64,000 nt of DNA from NCBI GenBank assembly GCA_031216915.1, contig CM062289.1:392672674-392736673 (forward strand), read 5' to 3'. Below are positions 43,141-53,330 of this stretch, in pieces; the stretch's first letter is position 1, and each line of letters opens with the position of its first letter. The notes beneath the pieces were generated by a model. The model did no database searches. It was not told where the DNA came from and saw only the letters and a program-made list of their open reading frames with translations. Source of the stretch: Pictodentalium vernedei (lineage: Eukaryota > Mollusca > Scaphopoda > Dentaliida > Dentaliidae). A program made the translations under genes and the position numbers.

Positions 43141-43354
43141 AGTAAACATATTATAATAACGTCGGGAAATATTTCATCTATAAAGCCAGTTTGACGAACG
43201 ACGTTAAGGAATTTCGTGAGAATCACTATTCTCTATCAAAGTTCCAGTGCTGCACGGGTTCGAGACTGACAAGACGAGATATCTACATTCGTTTGTCGGA
43301 AATTTCTCGGGAAGTCGGGTTTACGAGACTCTCCGACGGATTGACTAAAAATCT

Positions 43355-43470
43355 CCGATGGGGGAGGGGGTGGGATGGGGAGGGGGACTGGACCTCTCCG
43401 ACGGGAGGGGGGGGCTGTAGCCCCCCTCCACCCCGTTGGCGCTACCACTGCTTTGATACAACATTTTGAA
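43355..43470. repeat. G-rich inverted segment Z, right copy
   Basis: GGGGAGGGGGTGGGATGGGG, then CTCTCCGACGGGAGGGGGGG paired with CCCCCCTCC, then CGTTGGCGCTACC...GCTTTGATACA (inverse of 42735-42760). Confidence 0.65.
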
Positions 43471-44050
43471 CATAGACGTAATGGTGACGATATATTTGAA
43501 ACAAATTCAGCCACTAAAAGAACCACGCCGCGTCGAACTGCTTCAAACAGGTCTGCGTCACCCGAGGTGCCCAATTCCGACTGCATCACAAGCTTACAAG
43601 GTATTACTATTAATATTACGAGTTCTTAAAGCGTCTAGTCAATGGTGGTAATTCGATTCCAATGATCAAACAATTCCATTTTTATATATCCGGGTGAATA
43701 TTAAACTGCCGATGGCAGAGAACAAATGTTTTTTAATGGATCCTACCTAAATAAGCAACACATGAACTCTTTCAACAGATTCTTTGTTTTCTCAACCCAA
43801 TTCTGCCTGTTGCATATTTGCCATGTTCATTGATAACCAAACAAAAAGTTCATCTCAGATCGTCTACGTCAAGCATAATGTGCGATCCCTCACGTACGCA
43901 TCACTGAACTCTGCAGGAGCATTTGGACCAATTTATTATCACCAAATGATGAGGCATTCTGACCGACGGGGGTGAAAAATTCATCTATTTACCCTCAACT
44001 CAAACAGTCATCAAAATTCTCCGAACAGTATGTAGAAAGTGTTCCAGATT
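43471..44050. other. No recognised feature
   Basis: Plus frames at 43466-43651 and 43784-43975 have no recognisable domain. Confidence 0.4.
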
Positions 44051-44054
44051 TTTT

Positions 44055-44165
44055 TTTATTCTTAAAATTTTCATTGTTCCGAGACAAAGTCTATGATCCC
44101 TTTTGGAAATGAGCTCTGTGCGTTCGTTCCCATGGAAAGTTAAAAGTTATGTTTTGGGAAAACGA
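44055..44165 (+). mobile_element. Family A hairpin relic
   Basis: GAGACAAAGTCTATGATCCC, GGAAATGAGCTC...TTCGTTCC and AGTTATGTTTTGGGAAAAC match the family A apex and arms with heavy decay. TTAA termini not found. Confidence 0.5.
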
Positions 44166-44328
44166 GGAAAGGGAGAAATATCTAAAGCTGTTGGCAGGTG
44201 AGGGGATAATACGCGGGCAAGTTGATGTGAGAGAAATGACAGACGTCCTTGCACTAGGTTGTGGAGTTGTACCACGTTTGCAAACTCAGCATAAATGTAT
44301 TGGAATTGAGTAAAATCGATTAAACCCT

Positions 44329-44503
44329 TTAACCCTTTGTCCAAACGAATCGCCCGCATCCGCCCACATCCGCCCGCATCCGCCCACGTAATATGCAAAT
44401 TCAGCAGCTGAAAAAATATTATTTTTCGAAAAATTTCAACAAATCCATATCATGTGACCCCTCTTTGGAACGAGTTCGTCGAGCTCGTTCCAAAGAGGGG
44501 TCC
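44329..44503 (-). mobile_element. TTAA MITE family C, truncated at the hairpin
   Basis: TTAACCCTTTGTCCAAACGA left, a duplicated CATCCGCCCACATCCGCCCG block, arm CAACAAATCCATATCATGTG and a perfect stem CTTTGG/CCAAAG. Ends abruptly after AAAGAGGGGTC, joined to a truncated SINE. The outer right half is absent. Confidence 0.85.
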
Positions 44504-44778
44504 GGAGTACCCGGAGAGAACCACCGAGCAACGACGAGCAGCTGTCAGCTCTCCAACATCGTAACTCTGAACTCTGCACCGCAGCACAGGCAGGGTTAGA
44601 TTGGTTGAAGACATGCGCACCATCGACGTGCAGTACACCTCAGTACACAGCGTCATCGTGCCCCATGTAGGCAATCGGGGTGAAGTGTCTTGCCCAAGGA
44701 CACAACGCGGTTGCCGCAGGTGGGATTCGAACCGAGGATCTCTCGGCTTGCAGCCGGCACCTCTACCTACTGAGCTAG
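44504..44778 (-). mobile_element. tRNA-derived SINE subtype 1, tail missing
   Basis: Starts inside the body (CGGAGTACCCGGAGAGAACC) and ends at the A box (CTCTACCTACTGAGCTA). B box GGTTCGAATCCC present. The 3' tail is replaced by the family C fragment, and the head abuts the Tc1 relic right after its second catalytic Asp codon. Confidence 0.9.
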
Positions 44779-45560
44779 TATCCTGCTGCAACGTAAGGTT
44801 ACACGCATGGATAAGTGGAAGGACGTGAGGCATGAGGTACTGATCCCGATATCTTACGGCTGTTGGATTGCCCTGGATGACCATGAGAGGTGTTGTCACG
44901 CCATGAGAAATCCCCCCCCCCCAAAAAAAAAAAACCATCACAGACCCTCACCCGTGTCTGTCGTTTTCCTTAACGCATACAGAATATCGCTCACCTCGAC
45001 GTCGATAGCAACGTTGTCGTCCATCTGAATTGTAAAGCGTGAACAGAGACTCGTTTGTGAATAACACGCGTCTCCAGTGTGCCATGTGAAACCGATTTGG
45101 TGCATATGCCCGCAGCCATTGCAATCGACGTTGACGTTGTCTGGGTGTAAGTTGCGAACCAACGTAAGGACGTCGTGGCCTTAACCTGATCTCCCGTAAC
45201 CCATTCCTAACTGTTCTTGGACACACTCAGAGACCATGAATTCTACAACCTGACTCACCGTCTCCGTCGCCGTCTGAAATCGGTTAGGGAAGTGTGAGAG
45301 ACGCATGCCTCTATCTTGACGTGGCGACATAACGCGCGAACGTCCACTCCTGGGACGGTCTGCTAATATTTCTGTCGCTCTGAGACGCCCAACTAAACGA
45401 GCTATCCTTGACTCGTGGGCCCCAAATTGCTGGGCGATGAGACGTTGGCCCTACACAATTAGAGCAATAGCCCAATCCCTATCAATTTCGGACCTTCGCG
45501 GCTTTTTGGCTTTTCAATCGAGTTGAAATGGAATGTTGTGCAATCGATGTGTACTGTTCA
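44779..45560 (-). pseudogene. Tc1-like transposase relic, 3'-truncated by a SINE
   Basis: A DNA transposase that would bind its own ends and cut with a DD-E/D catalytic triad. Reading minus strand: KPRRSEIDRDWAIALIV, stop, GQRLIAQQFGAHESRIARLV (first HTH), ADRPRSGRSRVMSPRQDRGM (linker and second HTH start), RFQTATETVSQ, stop near 45185; then in another frame PRTVRNGLREIRLRPRRPYV, AHWRRVLFTNESLFTLYNSD, GRQRCYRRRGERY. After the C/A tract at 44913-44932 another frame shift gives GGGISHGVTTPLMVIQGN and NLTLQQD. The first catalytic Asp (usually FSDES) is Asn in VLFTNES; the second (QQD) is present; the NARPH region and the last acidic residue are lost. Inactive. Confidence 0.85.
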
Positions 45561-45844
45561 AAACTTCGATTTAGTATGGTTTTCAAGCCCATAGCACGGG
45601 GGAGTGCCCCGGATGCAGACTTTGTCGAAAAATCTATTGAAAGCATGCATCGTCTCACGTGGTCATTGTTGACTGAATTTTAAAGCCTCTTTAGACAGTA
45701 CACTGGGGTAGCTATGTTTCAAATTTTACTGCATTTGGTCTACGGATAAAAAATTATATTACCAAAACTGAACTTGTGTTTCATTTTTCCGTCAAAATAA
45801 TAAAAGTTGTATACTAATCCAGGAGCGTCACAAAGGGAAGGGAA
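45561..45844. other. Probable 5' flank of the Tc1 relic, then unrecognised
   Basis: CAGTACACTGGGG at about 45697 resembles a Tc1-type end (CAGTAC/CAGTGG starts are common), but the opposite end is lost, so the boundary cannot be confirmed. Confidence 0.35.
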
Positions 45845-46425
45845 GGAGCGTGGTGGCTCAGTGGTTACGGCATTGGACTTAAAATCGAAAGGTCTTCGGT
45901 TCGATCCCCGCCATAGGTAACTGCGTTGTGTCATAGGGCAAGGCACTTCATCCCGATTGCCCATGTGGGGGCACGCTGGCGCTGTAGACTAAAACATACA
46001 GGACGTCGATCGTGCATTTGTTTTCAACCAATGCTACCACTGATTGTGTGGAGTTAGTACGTTAGGGAGTCGAGTCTGACAGTTGCTCGCCGTTGCTCGG
46101 TGGTTCTCTCCGCGAACTGTGGCTTCCTTCACCCATAGAACTGTCCGACACGAGATGAAAGTGTCGTTAACCCTTTATGCAACGTAACGACCAAAAGCGA
46201 CCAGCGCTATTCAAAAGAATCGCTATCCAATTTCATTATTTTTTAATATTTTGTCAGAAAAACATAGCTTATGTGCCCCATTGGAACGAGCTAACCGAGC
46301 CCGTTTCAATTAGGGGCCATAAGCTATGTTTTTGTTGCGAAAATAAAATTTTGTTTGCAAGTGTCGTCTCCCTTTGGTGTTAGGTAAAGGGTTAAACACC
46401 AGTAAATAAATAGATAAATAAATAA
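45845..46425 (+). mobile_element. tRNA-derived SINE subtype 2, split by a MITE
   Basis: Head GAGCGTGGTGGCTCAGTGGT, B box CGGTTCGATCCCC, body to GAAAGTGTCGTTAA, family A MITE at 46167-46395, then ACACCAGTAAATAAATAGAT tail. Same host position as in 11365-12019. Confidence 0.9.
46167..46395 (+). mobile_element. TTAA MITE family A, inside a SINE tail
   Basis: TTAACCCTTTATGCAACGTA left, GTTAGGTAAAGGGTTAA right. More diverged than 11692-11943 (AACATAGCTTATG arms; GCTAACCGAGC apex), and it lacks most of the right subterminal spacer. Confidence 0.85.
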
Positions 46426-47128
46426 GGGGAGGGAGAGGGGTGGGGTGGTGTGACCCTACCAATAATTTATCCAGTCCAGAAAGTTTCGTCTGGATTGGAG
46501 TCTTCGATATCATTTATCTCTTGGCAGTAATCATGTACTTTCTTACAAGACTAGAGTTGATAGTTGGACTTTTGTCACATTCATTGTCGGTCATACAAAC
46601 AGGAGTCTGTAGTACCCAATTCAGGATGCTGGGGGCCGAGAAAGGCCAATTTAGAGTAACGGTACTGTACGTGTTAAATTAATAAAATGTTGCATTACGA
46701 CAGAGGTGGAAGATATTTGAATTTTGAGTTTCGGTATCGGTATTTTCAGGTTTGAGGGGTGGCATACCGCGGTATCGATTTTCGATATCTCACTTGACTG
46801 AGATTTGATGATAGTGTCAAAGGGGAGTTAATCTTTTCGGCACTGGGTTCCTGGCATGGTATCGTCTTTGTGTGCACTTACAGAGAGATGGATCATTCCA
46901 ATATCAATATGCAGGGAAGATAAAACAATAACTACAGTCTGAATCCGTCTGACTGCAGAGTGCAGTTATTATTTTATCATCAATGCCCCGTGTATAGAGG
47001 CCTCTTTTAATAGGAAAAAAAATGGGACGAAATTATGCCATGGACCTAAAAATCGGCCTTTCGAGTTCCAAACACACCTTAACCTTGAAAGCTTATTTCA
47101 GTCGTTTACGATCGCAGGACATGTGCTC
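46426..47128. other. Mostly unrecognised; short hairpin
   Basis: A hairpin at 46919-46982 pairs GATAAAACAATAACT...GTCTGAATC with the inverse GTCTGACTGCAG...AGTTATTATTTTATC. GGTATCGGTATTTT and ATACCGCGGTATCG near 46730-46780 look repeat-derived. Confidence 0.45.
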
Positions 47129-47380
47129 TTAACCCTTTACCCAACGCAGACGATATCAAAATTTATTATTTTAAATACCATTTTTTTAATTTTCAAATTT
47201 TCAAAATTCAACAAAACCATATCATGTGACCCCTCGTTGGAACGAGCTCGACGAGCTCGTTCCAATGAGGGGTCACATGATATGGTTTTGTTGAAATATT
47301 TTGAAAAATTTAATTTTTTCAACTGCTCAATTTGCATATTACGTGGGCGGATGCGGGCGATTCGTTGGGTAATGGGTTAA
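47129..47380 (+). mobile_element. TTAA MITE family C, full copy
   Basis: TTAACCCTTTACCCAACGCA to TTGGGTAATGGGTTAA. Arms CAACAAAACCATATCATGTG and complement. CGTTGG is opposed by CCAATG, a G-T wobble in the stem. Confidence 0.9.
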
Positions 47381-47830
47381 CTTTGGTTGAGATCAAATAA
47401 TCCATACTGGAGTTATCGGTCCGAAACCAAAAATGTTAATAGACTGACGAAATCTAACTGTAAAAGGGTCATAACTCATGTAAAAATAATTAGACGGAAC
47501 CCATAATCGACCTTTGCCAGTATTAGTAGCTGGGAAATACACGTACCAACTTTGGTTGAGATCAAATAATCTAAACTGGAGATATATATACAGTCGAATT
47601 CTAAGTTGAAAAAGGGCCGTAACTCATGCAACAATAATTGGATGGAATCCATAATCCAACTTGGCCTGTATCTGTAGCTGGGTAATACACGTGCCAACTT
47701 TGGTGGAGATCAAATAATCCAAACTGGAGTTATCGGTCGGAAACTAAAAATGTTAAGGGTCGGCCGGACAGACAAACAGAAAGACGCATGGGCGAACGGA
47801 CGGACGGACTGAAAGCATAATACGACCGTT
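47381..47830 (+). repeat. Three-unit noncoding tandem repeat with ACGGACGG tail
   Basis: AACTTTGGTTGAGATCAAAT recurs at about 47380, 47549 and 47696, each followed by AATCCAAACTGGAGTTATCG-like sequence and, in two units, AAAGGGTCATAACTC-like sequence. It ends GGACAGACAAACAG...ACGGACGGACGG. Repeats of this style are common in some marine invertebrate genomes, in my recollection. No protein. Confidence 0.75.
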
Positions 47831-48155
47831 TTTTCAAACTGGCGTATAAAAATCAGGTTTACACCCCTTCCACCCCACCCCGCAAATCGTTCAACTTAGT
47901 GACTCCCCTGTACTAATTAGATTTTCTACATGAAAGAAAAAAAACAATTCGACTTCACTATTTGGCTAAGAACCCAGCACCCAGCATAAATGTGGGATGT
48001 AAATGTAGTAGATGTTGAAATAAGGATTCACTCAGTGAACTAAAATTTGAAAGAAAAAAAAAATCTTAAAACTGTGAAATGTCACAGAAATGAAATATCG
48101 GTGGCGAATCAGTAACACTTGATTTGCCAATTTTGTCTCCTCTGAGAAACTAGGA
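47831..48155. other. No recognised feature
   Basis: Nothing recognised. Confidence 0.4.
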
Positions 48156-48416
48156 TGGCCTTTACCTAACATGGGGGGTTGGGGGGGGGGGGGGAGGCAA
48201 AACGGCCAGAAAATTAAGCAGCCTTCCACAATATCTCGAAAGTTTTTCAATAAAACCATACAAATATGGATATCATTAGAACCAGCTCGTCGAGCTGGTT
48301 CTAATGATTTCCATATTTGTATGGTTTTGTGGAAAAATTGTGAAATTTGTTTTCGAAAAATGTGAAATTTAATTTATTTAAAAAAAAAAAAAATACTGTG
48401 TTAGGTAAAGGGATAA
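48156..48416 (+). mobile_element. TTAA-type MITE family E, older copy
   Basis: CCTTTACCTAAC near the left and GTTAGGTAAAGGGATAA at the right. Hairpin AAAACCATACAAATATGGAT...ATTAGAACCAGCTCG / CGAGCTGGTTCTAAT. Apex CCAGCTCGTCGAGCTGG is a variant of the A/C core. A 14-G run lies at about 48181-48194. Confidence 0.75.
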
Positions 48417-48795
48417 TTCGTATCGTTCAAACGATAACATATTTACGGAGTTGTCTTTTATAATCTTTATATATTCATACGTAACTTGAAACCATCGAAT
48501 TTTTCCTCAAAAACTTAAGTTATCTAACTGGGCCAAAACTAAATAGCTCCAGACTGATGGGGTGTGAACCATTTTGGCTCGATGTGATGAAACACCCAAA
48601 TAGTACATGCAGGAAGGCACGTCTGTTAGCAGGTGAGAGGCAAGATTGATTTTGGTACACAGAAATTGTTCACACAAATCTGTCTTGCTATAATTTATTG
48701 GAGCGTGCCAGTGTGCAGGCTGCAGTCTGCAATAAATTGTAATAAAACAAATTCATAAAATATATTTTGAACGGAGACGTCGCAGAGTATCAAGC
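48417..48795. other. No recognised feature
   Basis: Nothing recognised. Confidence 0.4.
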
Positions 48796-49150
48796 GTTTA
48801 TTTATTTATTGGTGTTTAAGGTCACATGTTTCTGCACAATGGCTAATCATGACTACGACAGTTTTACGGGTGGAGGAAGCCGGGGTACCCGGAGAGAACC
48901 ACCGAGCAATGACGAGCAACTGCCAGCTCCCCAACATACTAACTCCACACAAGCAGGGTTAGCATTGTTCAAGACAGGTGCACCATCGACGTGCAGTACA
49001 CATTAGTACACAACGCCACCGTGCCTCCACATGGGCAGTGGGGGTAAAGTGTCTTGCCCAAGGACACAACGCGGTTGCCGCAGGCAGGATTCGAACCGAT
49101 GACATCTCGGCTTGCAGCCTGCACCTCTATCTACTGAGCCACCGCGCCTC
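48796..49150 (-). mobile_element. tRNA-derived SINE subtype 1, full length
   Basis: Head GAGGCGCGGTGGCTCAGTAG, GGTTCGAATCC, full body and TGTGCAGAAACATGTGACCT tail. ATCAAGC flanks at 48789-48795 and 49151-49157. Confidence 0.9.
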
Positions 49151-49228
49151 ATCAAGCCTTTTATGATAGTATTAGCATCCAAGTAGAGGAACAAAATATG
49201 GGCGACGAGTCCTAAGCGGGTTATAGAT

Positions 49229-49404
49229 TTAATCGATTTTTGAACAATGATAATATTGATTTCTTCTTGAGTCAGATTTTTTATGAATTTTCATCCAATC
49301 CAATCATGACTGCTTTAAAGCAGCCATGACTGGATTTAATCAAATATATTTCAAAAATCACCCAGAGATTCAGAATTAAACTTGATGAGTGCTAGGAAAG
49401 TTAA
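49229..49404 (+). mobile_element. TTAA element family G, degraded
   Basis: Apex CCAATCATGACTGCTTTAAAGCAGCCATGACTGG-type stem (CAGTCATGAC/GCCATGACTG region) followed by GGATTTAATCAAATAT. Right end GCTAGGAAAGTTAA. Confidence 0.55.
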
Positions 49405-49439
49405 CGGCGTGGGTTGGGGAAGTTGGGATTGAAAATATT

Positions 49440-49595
49440 GGACATGTCATAGGATATTTTAATCTGCAGCCTCGGATCTACAGGTTGACAATATTAATTA
49501 CCAACCATACAAAATTATTGGGCTGCTAATTACCATATTAAAATCAGGACCTTCTATGATGTCTTGCTGCAAACGCGCCCTACAAAGTTAAAGTG
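49440..49595 (+). mobile_element. Family B hairpin relic next to a family A copy
   Basis: TGAAAATATTGGAC...CTGCAGCCTCGGATCTACAG and GTTGACAATATTAATT match the family B hairpin with decay. A family A copy begins within 10 bp of its presumed right end. Confidence 0.5.
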
Positions 49596-49848
49596 TTAAC
49601 CCTTTACCCAACGTAACGGAAAACACCGACCAGCGCTATTCTCAAAGATCGCCAGTTAATTTTCATTATATTTTCATTTTTTTGTCTCAAAAACATAGGT
49701 TATGACCCCTCATTGGAACGAGCTCGACGAGCTCGTTCCAATAAGGGGTCATAACCTATGTTTTTGAGACAAAAAATGAAAACTATTAGTTGTTCAAGAA
49801 TTTTTTTTTGCAAGTGTCGTCTGCTTTTCATGTTAGGTAAAGTGTTAA
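49596..49848 (+). mobile_element. TTAA MITE family A, full copy
   Basis: TTAACCCTTTACCCAACGTA to GTTAGGTAAAGTGTTAA. Stem CATTGG/CCAATA. Arms otherwise nearly perfect. Confidence 0.9.
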
Positions 49849-50586
49849 CAGGCTACAAGTATCTTTACTTGGTACGCACACGGAGAGATGTGAAACAAAA
49901 TCCTACAGACTTAATCTCTTTTTTCTTTACTTCTGCACATAATTTTTTAAAATTTTATTTTCTAACATTAATTTTTTAAAAAATTTTAAATACTTTTCGA
50001 CTCCAATTTTTCTCCGCATCCCTCTCAATACACTCAGAATAATCTATAATCCACGTGTAGAAAGCTTCCTTACCTGTTTTCTTTTATCTTCAAAATGATC
50101 CGACTTTTTCTCACTACCAACTGAACAAACCTTCCAGATCGTAATCACGATTTTCCTATTATTTTTCATCAGACCCTCTGTCCCTTATATTCCACAACGT
50201 GCGCCTACGTGAGATCCGGAACGTAGAGTTCGGTAAGCTTTTTACCGAACCGCCTCGACCAATCCCCAGAAGGTGCTAATCAAACATTAACGAATCGTGT
50301 TGCATTCTTGTAGTATTGTTACACTGCCCCGGAGAATTGTGAAATTTATCGTAATTTTATATAAATTTAATGTTCCTATTCCTGTCATTGGAACAAGTCA
50401 AATGAATGGCACCAATCATTGTTGCTATCGATCATATTAAGAGAAGATAAACTGTCGTTTGACAGACAAATTGATATATTAACACCAGTCTTCCAGCTAA
50501 GAGGATTTGTCTGGGTGAAAATCGTTTCCTTTCACAATAAACATTTTTGCACAGGTCTGAAATCGAACGGGGTCCAGTTCCCCTCC
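49849..50586. other. No recognised feature
   Basis: Short hairpin TTCGGTAAGCTTTTTACCGAA near 50231-50251; no coding. Confidence 0.45.
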
Positions 50587-50597
50587 CCCCCTCCCAT

Positions 50598-50955
50598 TAT
50601 ATTATTTATGTATTTATTGGTGTTTAAGGTCATATATTTCTGCACAATGGCTAACCATGACCGTGACAGTTTTACGGGTGGAGGAAGCCGGAGTACCCGG
50701 AGAGAACCACTGAGCAACGGCGAGCAACTGTCAGCTCCCCAACATACCAACTCCGCACAAGCAGGGTTAGCATTGGTTGAAGACAGGTGCACCATCGACG
50801 TGCAGTACGCCTTACTACACAGTGTCACTGTGCCCCCACGTGGGCATTGGGGGTGAAGTGTCTTGCCCAAGGACACAGCGCGGTTGCCGCAGGTGGGATT
50901 CGAACTGAGGACCTCTCGGCTTGCAGCCTGCACCTCTACCAACTGAGCCACCGCG
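50598..50955 (-). mobile_element. tRNA-derived SINE subtype 1, full length
   Basis: Head GCGGTGGCTCAGTTGGTAGA, GTTCGAATCCC, complete body, TGTGCAGAAATATATGACCT tail. CCCCCTCCCAT duplicated at 50587-50597 and 50956-50966. Confidence 0.93.
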
Positions 50956-51045
50956 CCCCCTCCCATAAACCCGCTCGTCGGAAAACTGCCGTTAGAGAAG
51001 ATATTGTGCTTCACATATCGGAATGTCATGCATACAATACCGACT

Positions 51046-51292
51046 GGAACCCTTTACCTAACGAAATCGCTGGTACCTGCAAGGGTAATTTACGAATTGA
51101 GGAATGAAGAAAAATTGAATTCACAAAATTTCAGCAAAACTATATCATGTGACCGCTCATTGGAACGAGCTCATCGAGCTCGTTTCAATGAGGGGTCACG
51201 TGATATGGTTTTGGTGATATTTTGTGACGAATAAAATAAATTAATAAAAATAACAAAATTTGATATCGTGTGCGTTATAGATAAAGGATTAA
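51046..51292 (-). mobile_element. TTAA MITE family C, older copy
   Basis: CCCTTTACCTAACGAAATCG left with its TTAA mutated; AGATAAAGGATTAA right. Arms CAGCAAAACTATATCATGTG; apex GAACGAGCTCATCGAGCTCG. Confidence 0.8.
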
Positions 51293-51871
51293 GTTGTTGG
51301 ACTACCATAAGAAATTTTTCACCCCATTTTTACTCTGTATATAATTCCAAGACTTGCACATCATTTCTCTGAAAGCTCCCCATGAGAGATTGCTATCAAA
51401 TGATGTTAACCCTTGGAATCAGCATCAAAGACAATATGTAATAAAAAAGTTTATGCGTTTATCGTGCAACCTGTTACAGCTGGTACTGTAGCTCAGCAGC
51501 ATGATAAATTCGGGAGGTGTACAGCAAAATTAAGACAAATAGATGATGCCCCGGAAACTCCAGATAGCATTATTTATATCCGATCTCTACAATAATTTCC
51601 CCGGTGCCTCGCCCCACTCTGCCCCTGCCACCGGGGTATCCCGAACCACTCTGCCCCGCTCCCGCCCCTGACCCTACTAATGAAATGCACACTCTCCCTG
51701 ACCCAATTTTTTTCACTTCACAGTAAGCCTAAGGTGTGTCACATTATTACCGCTGTCGGAAACTTTCACTTGCCTGCCCCCATTCATGTCGGACATCCTG
51801 CATGTAGCTTCTACCCCGGTCATGTAAGCGAGAAAACGTTCTTCTCTCATAAGGGCTTAATAATTGTTCAG
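51293..51871. other. No recognised feature
   Basis: A 60-codon plus frame at 51413-51595 has no recognised domain. A C-rich GCCCCACTCTGCCCC tract lies near 51610-51665. Confidence 0.4.
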
Positions 51872-52124
51872 TTAACCCTTTACCTAACATGAAAAGCAGA
51901 CGACACTTGCAAAAAAAATTCTTGAATAACTATTTTTTTTTTCATTTTTTGTCTCAAAAACATAGGTTATGACCCCTCGTTGGAACGAGCTCGACGAGCT
52001 CGTTCCAACGAGGGGTCATAACCTATGTTTTTGAGACAAAAAATGAAAATATTTTGAAAATTAATTGGCGATTTTTGAGAATAGCGCTGGCCGGGTTTGG
52101 CCGTTACGTTGGGTAAAGGGTTAA
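51872..52124 (-). mobile_element. TTAA MITE family A, full copy
   Basis: TTAACCCTTTACCTAACATG to GTTGGGTAAAGGGTTAA. Perfect hairpin arms and CGTTGG/CCAACG stem; among the best preserved copies. Confidence 0.95.
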
Positions 52125-52683
52125 TATATCCTTCAATCTTATATTTTCGAGAACCAAACTATTTACCTACAATTTAATCAATAGATGGCATGATGTTCAG
52201 TGGCATTAATGATAGCTTTTCTGGTGGCAGTGGAGGTGGGTGGTGCCATAAAATTTCAGCCCATGGCCAACCAAATATTTGTCATTCAGACAAACATTTT
52301 AAGTGTATGAGAATTTTCAACACAACCTAAAGTTTCGGTGCAATAATGAATCAATGGCGTGCGCATAATTTCATTATGAATAACAGACATTGTCCTCCCG
52401 TATGTTATATAAATAAATGAGATGGCGTCTCCGATTTTTTTCTTTCCTTCGTTATTGAGAAACGTGATTACTGTCGCTTGTACAAACTCACTTAAAATTT
52501 GAAACTGGCGCTTTCACACCTGTTCAATGGTCGGTACAATGTTATATCGTTTTACCCTTTACCCAACGTAACCCTTAAACAGTAACGGGCAAGAAAAGAT
52601 TGCCGCTTCGGGCCAACCTCAGGTGCTTCCCTATCCCCATAATCGCTAATTATCTTTTGGGGTGGCTGGTGCAAATAAACATC
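52125..52683. other. No recognised feature
   Basis: A solitary TTTACCCTTTACCCAACGTAACC near 52549-52571 is a family A left-end scrap. Otherwise nothing. Confidence 0.45.
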
Positions 52684-53291
52684 TTTATTATATGCTAACA
52701 TGTGAATTATCGCAAATTATCTAAAAGGTATTTGTCGATACCTATCGACTAGTGACCGGACATTTCGGCCTAGGACGTTTCGGCCTAGGACGTTTCGGAC
52801 ACTGACGTTTCGGCCTAGGACGTTTCGGACACTGACGTTTCTGTCAATATAGATATTTTCTATTATTATTTCTTTTTTTGGGATGTTCAGTTTATTTATT
52901 TTGAACAAATATTTTCTACATATATTTATTGGGTTATTGGAGACCAGTACAATATCTGATGAAGTGAGAGCCCGTCTTCCGAATTCAGATGTAACCAAAC
53001 GTGTGCTGCGGCTAGGTGCAACACTTTTCTATTTGTGACCAATGAGCGTTCTAGCAATTCATTTGTGCAGAGTTCAGTGGTCTTAGATTTGTTTAACTCT
53101 TGGTAACATTCTCACACTGTTGGGTTTTTCTTTCACGGGGGGAGGGGAGGGGGGGGGCGGTAGGGTTCCTGGGGATTGTTTCTGGCATTGTTTGCCGCGG
53201 GGGGTGGGATCCATTTTCTAATTCAGAATTTATGTTCTTATTGTGTTATGTCTGTGTACTTCTTATATTGTTTGTTTGGAAATAAAATATT

Positions 53292-53292
53292 G

Positions 53293-53325
<33 letters not shown>

Positions 53326-53326
53326 G
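53292..53326 (+). repeat. (TCAA)n microsatellite
   Basis: About eight TCAA units. Confidence 0.95.
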
Positions 53327-53330
53327 TTTC

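Noticed and set aside
47381-47830. Satellite DNA
   Set aside because: Only three units, with a unique ACGGACGG tail; more consistent with a dispersed repeat.
50532-51029. Longest frame (165 codons) in the window
   Set aside because: Reads through a SINE (residues such as AQLVEVQAASREVL come from the tRNA head) and is not a protein. The same holds for similar frames at 12922, 25491, 31238, 32592 and 44450, except that the N-terminal third of the last is Tc1-derived.
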